A stretch of 64,000 nucleotides of DNA, taken from the NCBI GenBank assembly GCA_018398805.1, contig JAGFBZ010002943.1, forward strand, positions 62,001-126,000, read 5' to 3'. This document shows, piece after piece, positions 55,226 to 64,000 of this stretch. Source of the DNA: Hirundichthys speculiger. Lineage: Eukaryota > Chordata > Actinopteri > Beloniformes > Exocoetidae. How positions within the stretch are numbered: position 1 is the stretch's first letter; each line of letters begins with the position of its first letter. The position numbers were made by a program, and so were the translations under genes. The notes beneath the pieces are model-generated. The model was not told the DNA's origin, did not search any database, and worked only from the letters and a program-made list of their open reading frames with translations.

Positions 55226-56275
55226 CAGGGGTCGGCAAACCAAAATGTTGAAAGAGCCATATTGGACCAAAAAAAAAAACCAAAAATCAAATATGTCTGG
55301 AGCCGCAAAAAATTAAAAGCCTTATAATGAAGGCAACACATGCTGTATGTATCTATATTAGCTTTATTAGCCTTCTATCAAAATGACTAAGTTGGCTACA
55401 AATACATAATGAGCCTTCAAGATAAAATGTTTATTTTCCCTGCAGTGGATCCTGTAGAGAATGACGCACCACGTGACTACTCAAGTTTAACTTCATTACA
55501 ATATTAATGAATTATGTTTCATTGCTTTGATGAAATTAAAGAAATGCAATAAAGAAATCAGATTTTTTTGATGAAATTTTTATTTTGAGAATTGGAAAAA
55601 ACATCAAAATGTAACGTGGATAACGTGCCCCTTATCTGGGCAACAAACAGAGTGCAATAAAACGCAGCCTGCATTTATAAAAATAAAACAGCAGCCTTTT
55701 GAAAAGATAAAATATATAAAATCAAATTAATACAGTTTAAGTTTGATTTCTGTGCAAATGCCAACCAAGTCAGCGCAAGGGTGAAACGCAGCAGCATCCT
55801 CTTCTCTTTTGACACGTAACCAACGCAGCTATCCTCCTCGGACCTGAGCAACAAAACACAATAATATCCCTAAGTGTCATTCCAAATATATACTGACAAA
55901 AATCAGAAATCACTTTATAAAAACAGCCACTTTGTTACTAAATATGTGCCTATGACAGGATTGTGTTCTTACCCGTTTAATGTGACTTTTGTTTTCGGAC
56001 ATCACTGGTCAGCTTCTCAACATCGCGCATGTAAGATGTAACTTTAATCTTGACGCAGGAATTCAAGCTCTATATTTATTCTACACATTTTTACAGCATT
56101 GGAAAACGTTAAGAATGTTTGGGTCATGTTTGTCCTCCTACAGAAACCATATTAAAACAAAAAAATATATTTCCCTCCCCCATCTTTTTCCATTTTCAAA
56201 CATTTTTGAAAAAGCTCCAGGGAGCCACTAGGGCGGCGCTAAAGAGCCTCCAGAGCCGCAGGTTGCCGACCCCCG
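55226..56275. mobile_element. hAT element with CAGGGGTCGGCAA termini
   Basis: The left end is CAGGGGTCGGCAAACC. The right end, GGTTGCCGACCCCCG, is its reverse complement with small differences. GAGCC-type subterminal words flank both ends. The flanks GCCTAGTC and GCCCTAATC suggest a decayed 8-bp duplication. No transposase is visible. Confidence 0.8.
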
Positions 56276-56929
56276 GCCCTAATCACTCAGAGAAATTTAG
56301 ATTTGTAAAAATAATTGTATAAATGAAGCACACAGGTTTTCGAGAATGATTTAAATACGGTTTAGTGACTAACAGAGTGTGGTTGGGTGAAAACATGGTA
56401 TTTCTACTGAAGATTGTAAATGGTTGTTGGTCCTGTGGCTCCAGCAGAACTCATTTTTAAATCCAACGCTCAGCTTTGTGCAAGTTTTTCAGTCCTGAAA
56501 ACAAAGACGTGCAATCTTCTCAGAGAGATTCCATCAGATGCAGAGCAGACAAAGGCCGTGATGGCCTCCTTTGTGTGTTGATAAATACTCAGGATGATTT
56601 ACTGTTGCTCCAAGGATGTGGCCATTAATTGATCATTACCTTTTAGGCCTACCATCAGCAGTTTTTTTTTTCTTTTTTTTTTTCCTCAAATAAGTCAACT
56701 TTTGTTGCTCTCCTAATTACCTCAGATCACTGCATGAAGGAAGAATAGAGAGCTTAAGAGTTACTAAAAAAGATACTCTAGCTCTTCTGTTCAGCTTTAT
56801 TCATTTGACTTCTCTCAATTTTTAGAGTTGGCGTGGAAGCTGGGACGGACGCTAGATGAAGTGGTGCGCCCTGTCTTACCTAGAGCCTACTGTGCAAGTC
56901 TAGGCAGCATTATATACCCATGATGTAGA
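56276..56929. other. Intron 2 sequence, no feature seen
   Basis: No gene or repeat border is recognised. Confidence 0.35.
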
Positions 56930-58538
56930 GTTGGGGCTGGGGTGGATGCTGGGGTGGATGCTGGGGTGGATGCTGAGGCGGAAGCTGGGGTGGATGCTGG
57001 GGTGGAAGCTGGGGTGGATGCTGGGGTGGAAGCTGAGGCGGATGCTGGGGCGGATGCTGAGGCGGATGCTGGGGTGGATGCTGGGGTGGAAGCTGGGGTG
57101 GATGCTGGGGTGGAAGCTGAGGCGGATGCTGAGGCGGATGCTGGGGTGGATGCTGAGGCGGATGCTGAGGCGGAAGCTGGGGTGGATGCTGGGGTGGAAG
57201 CTGGGGTGGAAGCTGAGGCGGATGCTGGGGCGGATGCTGAGGCGGATGCTGGGGTGGATGCTAAGGCGGAAGCTGGGGTGGATGCTGGGGTGGAAGCTGG
57301 GGTGGATGCTGGGGTGGAAGCTGAGGCGGATGCTGAGGCGGATGCTGGGGTGGATGCTGAGGCGGATGCTGAGGCGGATGCTGGGGCGGATGCTGGGGCG
57401 GAAGCTGAGGCGGAAGCTGAGGCGGATGCTGGGGTGGACGCTGGGGTGGATGCTGGGGTGGATGCTGGGGTGGATGCTGGGGTGGATGCTGGGGTGGACG
57501 CTGGGGTGGATGCTGAGGTGGATGCTGGGGCGGATGCTGGGGAGGAAGCTGAGGCGGATGCTGGGGTGGATGCTGGGGTGGATGCTGAGGGTGGATGCTG
57601 GGGCGGATCCTGGGGTGGATGCTGGGGCAGATGCTGGGGCGGATGCTGGGGTGGATGCTGAGGCGGATGCTGGGGTGGATGCTGGGGTGGATGCTGGGGT
57701 GGATGCTGGGGCGGATGCTGGGGTGGATGCTGGGGCGGATGCTGGGGCGGAAGCTGAGGCGGATGCTGGGGGGATGCTGGGCGGATGCTGGGGCGGATGC
57801 TGGGGCGGATGCTGGGGCGGATGCTGGGGCGGATGCTGGGGTGGATGCTGGGGTGGATGCTGAGGCGGATGCTGAGGCGGATGCTGGGGCGGATGCTGGG
57901 GCGGATGCTGGGGTGGATGCTGAGGTGGATGCTGGGGTGGATGCTGGGGGGATGCTGGGGTGGATGCTGGGGGTGGATGCTGGGAGGGGATGCTGGGCGG
58001 ATGCTGGGGCGGATGCTGGGGCGGATGCTGGGGCGGATGCTGGGGCGGATGTGCTGGGGCGGACGCTGGGGGGATGCTGGGGTGGATGCTGGGTGGACGC
58101 GGGGTGGACGCTGGGGCGGATGCTGGGGCGGGGGACGGCGGGGGTGGATGCTGAGGGTGGATGCTGAGGTGGATGCTGGGGTGGATGCTGGGGTGGTGGA
58201 TGCTGGGGCGGATGCTGGGGCGGATGCTGGGGCGGATGCTGAGGGGGATGCTGAGGTGGATGCTGGGGTGGATGCTGGGGTGGATGCTGGGGTGCTGAGG
58301 TGATGCTGAGGTGGATGCTGGGGGTGGATGCTGGGGGATGATGGGGCGGATGCTGGGGCGGATGCTGGGGCGGATGCTGAGGTGGATGCTGGGGTGGATG
58401 CTGGGGTGGATGCTGGGGTGGATGCTGGGGCGGATGCTGGGGCGGATGCTGAGGTGGATGCTGGGGTGGATGCTGGGGCGGATGCTGAGGTGGATGCTGG
58501 GGTGGATGCCGGGGTGGATGCTGAGGCGGATGCTGGGT
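56930..58538 (+). repeat. 12-bp minisatellite, about 130 units
   Basis: The unit is GGGGTGGATGCT, with variants GGGGCGGATGCT, GAGGCGGATGCT and GGGGTGGAAGCT. Because the period is a multiple of three and no unit makes a stop, all three plus-strand frames stay open, reading (MLGW)n, (VDAG)n or (GGCW)n. A few odd-length units after 57590 shift phase. I treat the open frames as by-products, not genes. Confidence 0.95.
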
Positions 58539-58739
58539 GAGCCTTACAAGGCTTTCACAGCTCCAGAGATATCTGCAGACTCTGGTTGCAGGTAGCAGGA
58601 TGCGTTGATACTGATAAACGGCTTATGTGAAACAAAACAAAAGCAAAAAAAGCCCTCAAAATTCCTCTTCTCACCCTGAATCTTCAAATGTCAGCAGTGC
58701 TTAAGAATCTGATTGTTAAACCTGCTCCTTGTCTTCATT
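58539..58739. other. Intron 2 sequence after the minisatellite
   Basis: Nothing is recognised. Confidence 0.3.
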
Positions 58740-59160
58740 TAGGGGCTTGAACAGAAGCAGATAAACAGCTGGTTTTGCCTGTGTCCTTGCATTAATCGTT
58801 CATTTCATGGACTAAAAGAGCAAAGTCAATGAGGAGGAGAAATTCTCATCCCATTATCGGCTCAGAGGTGCAAAGTGAACGCTTCAGCGATGAAGCCGAG
58901 CATAAAGATGATTACTGCACTAACAGAGGTCCTGATGCTCCATATTGTTCCAATTACAAAGTCGTCCTCTCGTAGTAACTGAAGGATTAACTGATGAAAA
59001 CTATTTGCTCTCTGTCATAATGACACATGGCCTGATGGGAGAGTTGGTGCTGACAAAAAGCCTCCATTCTTCCTCTTTTATTCTTTATATCTCTTTCACA
59101 GAATCAGAGAGACAAATACATCCCCCTCAGTATTGAACGCACATAAATCTTGTTTTAAGA
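58740..59160. promoter_or_regulatory. Candidate conserved non-coding element 1
   Basis: This is complex, non-repetitive sequence without repeat features, in the repeat-poor DNA upstream of exon 3. Introns of ARID3-type developmental regulators can carry enhancers, but I have no alignment; the call rests only on texture and position. Confidence 0.15.
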
Positions 59161-60119
59161 GGCCTGTGTCTCCTCACATTCTGTCAGACAAAGGCTGAAG
59201 CTTTTATTTATTACCTTAATCTCTGTTTTTGTGGCTGTATGTCTTCACCAAAATAGTGGTTTTATGGATTAGCTGAGATACATGTTTTCATCATTGATAA
59301 TTAAGTCAAGCTCTGGGACCACGGATTCATTTACTCCAGTTCAATTCTATTAAATGAAAAACAGACAAGAGCTCTTAAGCCCCTTAAAAAGAGAGAAACC
59401 AAACATCGCCCGTTGAATATCTTATGTTTTCAGTTATTTTTTTAATCATATTACTTGGAAAGTGGATTCTGCTTATCTCCCTGATTTTACAAGCAAACTC
59501 TAAAAATGTCATGGCTGAAGTTTTTTTTTGTTTGAAAAGAAGTTCAAGCTTGTTTGAATATTTCCATGAGGCAGACAGCATCAAATTACTGTCTTTAGCC
59601 TTTCTCGTACACACAACAGAAGATGCTGATGAAACACTATAGTTTCAAAACCATTAGTTAAATTAAAAACAGTTCCAGATATCTTCACATGTACAGTATT
59701 ACATGAAAAGATGTGACGGCTTGCTCATAGGTTCGTTTGTTTAATGGACATTTATCAAAAATGAAATAGAAATGCTTCATTGTATATTGGAGGTTTAAAT
59801 AAGCGTGTATTTGAAGACTAAATATTAGAGGAGCTTAGTTAACATGTGCATGAAGATCCAAGTCCTCAGTCCTGGTTTCAGTTTTCAGCTGTGGTCTTAT
59901 AAGACCGGCACCAGCGCCGGTGTGATCCTGTTTGGGTCTGCAGCGGGTCGACACCGGTCCAGCTCCCTCAGGGGGGGCTGAGTGCACAAACCAACCATGT
60001 TTTTGGGTTGTATGAGGAAACTGGGGCTGCTGCAGAAAACCCAAACAGACGCAGAGAATAAACTGCAGAACACTGTTGCGTTGAAACTTTGGTGCTGATC
60101 GCAGGCGCCGCTGTGGCCC
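59161..60119. other. Intron 2 sequence, no feature seen
   Basis: Open frames on both strands at 59384-59642 and 59835-60152 have no recognisable domain. Confidence 0.35.
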
Positions 60120-60650
60120 AGGCTCACCGCTGTCTTCTTTTAAGTTATACACAAGTTGTTGTTGTTGTTGTTTTTTGGTTTTTAAGTGGAGCTATCGCTG
60201 TGCCGTCTCCTCCAGAGGGCAACGCTGATGTACGGCGGCTGCGGACTCCTGCTGGTATTGTCCTGGAGCAGAGGAGAACATCACTCTTTAGTTTAATAAT
60301 GTCTTATTCATTCACAGGCCATCACGGTAAAATAAAGCCGTAATTACTGGCCTTAATTGATGTGGCTTCACCACCTCAGACAATTCTTCAGCGCTTTCTT
60401 CCCCTTTACTGTAAAGGCTCCACTGCTGCTGTTTGCACTATATTTCTGCAGCTATTGATTGCTATTATGGTAAATCCGATGGGCACAATGGAACTCTGTC
60501 AGCAAAATGCAGGTTAATTATCTCAGGGTCAACCCCTTTGGAGCTGTCACAAAGACCTGGCTGTTCTCTCTTTATGTGGGAGCATTAAATTGCAAATAGA
60601 AATGATTGCAGCCTCTTTATTTTGCAAATAAGTGGGATTTTTGTATTTCT
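60120..60650. promoter_or_regulatory. Candidate conserved non-coding element 2
   Basis: This non-repetitive stretch contains homeodomain-type words (GTAATTACTGG, CTTAATTGATG, GTTAATTATC), a TGATTGC and two TTGCAAAT-type words. Such clusters are common in vertebrate enhancers, but also occur by chance in AT-rich DNA. Confidence 0.2.
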
Positions 60651-61104
60651 AAAGTTTGACAAAAGTCAGGACTGAATATTCTACTGCTTTCCTTCATTCA
60701 TTTCTTCTTTGTAATTCATTTCTGATACATTTGATGTCTCATATTATTAAATAAGATTAAATTATATGTCATTAAAATGTGTTTCAGAGATCATCCATGC
60801 ATCCATCTATTATCTATACCCACTTAATCCTATCTAGGGTCTGCTAGTGGTCCGCTTTACCTTAAAAGGCAAGGATGTATCAAATATCATGTTAGAAAGA
60901 ATCAAATGATGAAGTAGGTTCAGATAAGTTTTGACAAGACATTAGAAACTTTTTCTGAAAGTTAGATCTTCTGCCTTTAACAGAGCTGTCAGACATTTGA
61001 CTGGCTTGAGATAAATTGGCCTTATAAGAAGATGCAGGAACCTATTGATGGGAGGAACCAAAGTTAATGGGATTGATTGTGGATATTGTGTTTGCTTTCT
61101 GCAG
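60651..61104. other. End of intron 2
   Basis: Ordinary intronic sequence leads to the acceptor TTTGCTTTCTGCAG|. Confidence 0.5.
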
Positions 61105-61288
61105 GGACTCCGGTGAATCGGATTCCTATCATGGCCAAGCAGGTGTTGGATCTCTACATGCTCTACAAGCTCGTCACAGAAAAAGGCGGCTTAGTGGAAG
61201 TCATCAATAAAAAGATATGGCGTGAGATTACCAAAGGCCTTAACCTCCCTACCTCCATTACCAGCGCAGCTTTCACCCTCCGAACACA
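61105..61288 (+). CDS. arid3c: ARID3-family transcription factor, exon 3 (core of ARID domain)
   Basis: This exon enters in phase 1 (G|GG, Gly) and encodes TPVNRIPIMAKQVLDLYMLY, KLVTEKGGLVEVINKKIWRE and ITKGLNLPTSITSAAFTLRT. These form the central helices of the ARID domain that contact AT-rich DNA. It leaves in phase 2 at CA|GTGAGT. The sequence is intact, with no stop or shift. In family knowledge, ARID3C of mammals carries more substitutions here than ARID3A/B, whereas this exon is close to the family consensus. This is the main reason to keep the paralogue call provisional. Confidence 0.96.
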
Positions 61289-62329
61289 GTGAGTACCAGC
61301 TTACTGCTAAAATCAGGCCAGTCAGAAAGGAGCGCATTTTTATTTTCTCAATATCTTTGATTAATTAAATTGTTTTTTTTTTTGTTTTTTTTTACAATTT
61401 TCTCAATATTAACATTTACAAAAAATGACCAGAAATGAAAATGGTGGGTTTTTCTCACAGTCTTAATTACTAGTAATCATTTAGTGAAATGAAGTTGTGA
61501 AAATGACACCTGATAATCAGGTCTTTTTTCAGACATAATTCAAACTCAAACCACTGACAGTGATGATATGGCAGTTTTAGTCACGCAAAACATCCCATAA
61601 AACCAAAGCTTCTTTACATACACGCATACGTACACACATTCAGTATACAACGGGATAGTTTAATGTGATAAAAAGAGGAGCCACGCTTCATCATATCTGA
61701 GATGACAGTAACACATCCAAATCCAAGTTAAAGCTGCATCAGGCCTTCACAGCTCTGTGCACATGGAGGAAGTTTCTGCAGAACGGGCAGCAACCTCAGG
61801 ACCGGACCTGTCCAGGTGTTAGAACAACGGGCCACCTCCTCTATAACACAACTCCATGTGCAGTTGATCACACTGAGCAGACCTGTCACGTCTACTACGA
61901 CACTGGCCTGTACTGATTTTACCTCCATGTAGTATGTAGTATGCAGTATGCCAGCAGTTGCACAATCTGCAATCTGCGTGAAATATGCATGCAATTTCTG
62001 GAAAAGAAATTCTATTCCAGTCTACCTTACATACTGTATTCTAGCATGTGATGTCAGTCACATGACTGACTTCTGGTTATTCGTTAAAGCGATTATGCTA
62101 CAGCATACTAAATACTATGTACTAAGGATGACTGCCTTGCCAGTATGTAACACAAACTATTTACAAATATATTTTCCTGTCATATTGATCCTATTTTGAC
62201 ACCTGGTCATTCAACAACTCCACCCCAGTCTCACCTGACCACCCTGCACCCGTCCAACCACGACCCTCTTCCCACAGCAACCCAGTCAACCTGAGAGGAG
62301 TGAAGCTACCTCCCAGACGCTGTGGAGTC
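61289..62329. other. Intron 3, no feature seen in the first kilobase
   Basis: T-rich tracts lie near 61370-61400. Nothing else is recognised. Confidence 0.4.
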
Positions 62330-62770
62330 AATTAAACTCGGCCTACTTTTTTGATTTTTGCACTTATGGAATTGCACAAGAAATAGCACTTACGCTAACT
62401 TTATTAGGTTGTTTGTATGTTTTTGTTTGTTTTTTTGTTTGTTTTTTTGTGTGTTTTTTATACTAAATGCTAAAGCAGATGAACAAGGGGGTAGGACTAG
62501 AAAAGTTTTTTTTTTTTAACTTCTTCCTATCCCTTTTGGACATGATGTTTGGGTGACAAATGGACAGAAGGCAGATGCATTGTTTTTGTTTTGGTTTTTC
62601 AAACGGATGAGGCTTTGTTGCCTGTTGATTTTTTATTTTATTTTTTTGCTCTTGTTGTTTTTATTTGTGGGCAGACTGTATTACTTACTCTGCCTTGATC
62701 CTGTTTTTATTTTGTTTTTTAACATGTTCAATAAAAAAATTGATTGATTGATTGATTGATGATTGATTGA
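62330..62770 (+). mobile_element. 3' end of a LINE with ATTG tail
   Basis: A T-rich 3'-UTR-like stretch ends AACATGTTCAATAAAAAAAT, followed by (TTGA)n at 62740-62770. The tail type matches the L2-like end at 14639 on the other strand. No coding part remains. Confidence 0.5.
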
Positions 62771-62929
62771 ACTTCATTAAAAAGATCTAATAAAGTCTTT
62801 ATATACCGTATGCCAGAACAAGATTTAAAGTAGGAAAAAGACAGTGAATTAACGTGAGTCAGTCAAGTCATTTGATGACAGGTGAAAAGGTTGCTGAGTA
62901 AAGCATCAGAAATGTCGTCTTCTCCTCAG

Positions 62930-63171
62930 GTATATGAAGTACCTGTATCCATACGAATGTGAGAAGCGAGGGCTTAGCTCCCCCGGCGAGCTTCAAGCAG
63001 CCATCGACAGCAATCGGCGGGAAGGCCGCCGACCGAGCTACGGCTCCGTCATCTTCAACTACTCTCCTGTGGCCACGCCCACGCTCCTGTCTTCACCCAA
63101 GATGCCGTCCCACTTCCCCGTGCTCGGTCATAACAGCGGTAACACGTCCCAGACACCTGTGGTCAAGACAG
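62930..63171 (+). CDS. arid3c: ARID3-family transcription factor, exon 4 (end of ARID domain and linker)
   Basis: The acceptor TCTTCTCCTCAG| is strong. The first base completes CA|G (Gln). The exon encodes YMKYLYPYECEKRGLSSPGE then LQAAIDSNRREGRR, the C-terminal helices of the extended ARID domain. A Ser/Pro-rich linker follows (YSPVATPTLLSSPKMPSHFP). GLSSPGELQAAIDSNRREGR is closer to ARID3C than to the SNPNE form of ARID3A. The donor G|GTGAGA at 63172 leaves phase 1, so the gene continues beyond the window with the REKLES oligomerisation region still to come. Confidence 0.95.
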
Positions 63172-63742
63172 GTGAGAAAGACCAAACCACCGCAGCTGGC
63201 CTCTCCTGATGTGGACGAGCAGCCGTACTGGTTTGCTTCATGTAACAGAGTGAAACCAGTTGTTCTGCTTCATACAAAAACATTGGTATCAGTTCATTTT
63301 TAGCCGAACGGTTTGGTAATATGTAGCGGTGGTTGACCAGAGTGGTGACTCTGAGTGAGACAGGTGGGAGCGGCTGTAGCCGGGCACGACACCAGAACAT
63401 GACTAACAACTCTGTTTTAGTGCAAAGAAATAAGACGCTCACCCATTCTCTATACAGAAACAAATATTTGAGCAAGTGAACAACACTGCTGGTGTGGTGA
63501 GAAAAACCTCCATCACACTGAGAGCAGAACCATTCAAACCAAACCAAACCATTCACAGTGTCAACGAAACTCTGCATCCAAAATCACAATAAAGACCGTT
63601 ACAGCCACCAGTATTGATATCTATCATTTATTCTGTGTTTCAGTGCCACCTCTACGTATAAACATTTAATAACATTTACTTGGAGCACAGCGTCACCTGA
63701 CAGCTCAGAGATGCACCTGTCTGTTATGTGACTGGGTATTTA
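63172..63742. other. Start of intron 4, no feature seen
   Basis: Open frames continuing past the donor are not coding. No repeat border is recognised before 63743. Confidence 0.4.
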
Positions 63743-64000
63743 CACTGATCCCTCGCCAATTCACGCTTTAAGTTCCGCGGTTTTAGTTATTCGCAGAATT
63801 TTCAGAAATATATAATATAATAAAAATTGCGGAAACATCACAGGATGTTGTGCGCGTTCTCTCACAGTGCAGAAATGTTGTGAGCCAGCCTGGCCCCTTT
63901 AAGAAGGTGGCCTTATGGGTAATGGTGTGGCCTTATGGGTAATGTAGTGTGTGTGTCGTGGGACGGCAGAAGAAAATGGGGTTAGATGAAAAGTGTAGTG
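63743..64000. mobile_element. Tigger-like mariner element, left part only
   Basis: After TA, the sequence CACTGATCCCTCGCCAATTC and the following CGCGG...TTTCGC-like words match the ends of pogo/Tigger-type elements. A 19-bp direct duplication (GTGGCCTTATGGGTAATG) lies at 63908-63944. The window ends inside the element. Confidence 0.5.

Noticed and set aside
56931..58595. Open frames of up to 310 codons in three frames
   Set aside because: They arise from a 12-bp tandem unit without stops; phase shifts between blocks show no selection for any frame.
59835..60152. 105-codon minus-strand open frame in intron 2
   Set aside because: It has no recognisable domain or splice context.
62934..63303. 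Open frames running past 63171
   Set aside because: They read through the exon 4 donor (G|GTGAGA) into the intron; ARID3 similarity ends at the donor.

Overview
The window comes from a vertebrate nuclear genome, almost certainly a ray-finned (teleost) fish. Four split coding exons with GT-AG borders encode an ARID3-family protein. The DNA around them is dominated by transposon types common in teleosts: L2-like LINEs, many hAT elements and MITEs, Tc1/mariner, piggyBac, Gypsy/chromovirus LTR elements and tRNA-derived SINEs. There is no prokaryotic gene organisation.

The one host gene I can support runs left to right across nearly the whole window: an ARID3 transcription factor, best matched to arid3c. 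A CpG-rich first exon (about 1.4-2.3 kb) holds the start and the N-terminal region. Exon 2 (46.53 kb), exon 3 (61.1 kb) and exon 4 (62.93 kb) carry the ARID DNA-binding domain. All three splice junctions keep the reading frame. The C-terminal part (REKLES region) lies beyond the right edge. Intron 1 is about 44 kb and intron 2 about 14.5 kb, and both are packed with repeats.

Intron 1, left to right: three copies of a TA-flanked MITE (0.2, 3.2, 4.3 kb); a second MITE and a SINE; a LINE endonuclease fragment; a deleted piggyBac element with a nested MITE (8.3-10.1 kb); a Tc1 transposase fragment abutting a 1.2-kb GGGGTT-like array (11.3-12.5 kb); and a large nest at 14.6-25.8 kb. In that nest one antisense L2 LINE was cut by a hAT element (itself carrying a Tigger-like element) and by a Gypsy retrotransposon (carrying a Harbinger-like element in its 5' LTR and a 1.9-kb unidentified insertion in pol). 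Then come a 28-bp minisatellite bounded by inverted arrays of AAGATGGC/CACGTG motifs (26.1-29.4 kb), more LINE and hAT insertions, and a 2-kb degenerate TTAGGG array (44.5-46.4 kb) just upstream of exon 2.

Intron 2 holds a second copy of the LINE endonuclease fragment, a chromovirus 3' end with its LTR, a 19-bp tandem array, a pair of TTAA-flanked MITEs (one nested in a hAT), another hAT, a 1.6-kb 12-bp minisatellite, and then about 2.5 kb of mostly repeat-free sequence before exon 3.

Many insertions could be delimited to the base from terminal inverted repeats plus target-site duplications (TSDs), which gives a readable insertion history. I found no clear evidence for a wholly new coding system. 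The most unusual features are the G-rich arrays, all on the sense strand of the host gene, and the motif-bounded minisatellite at 26-29 kb. All comparisons were by eye; family names below superfamily level are tentative.
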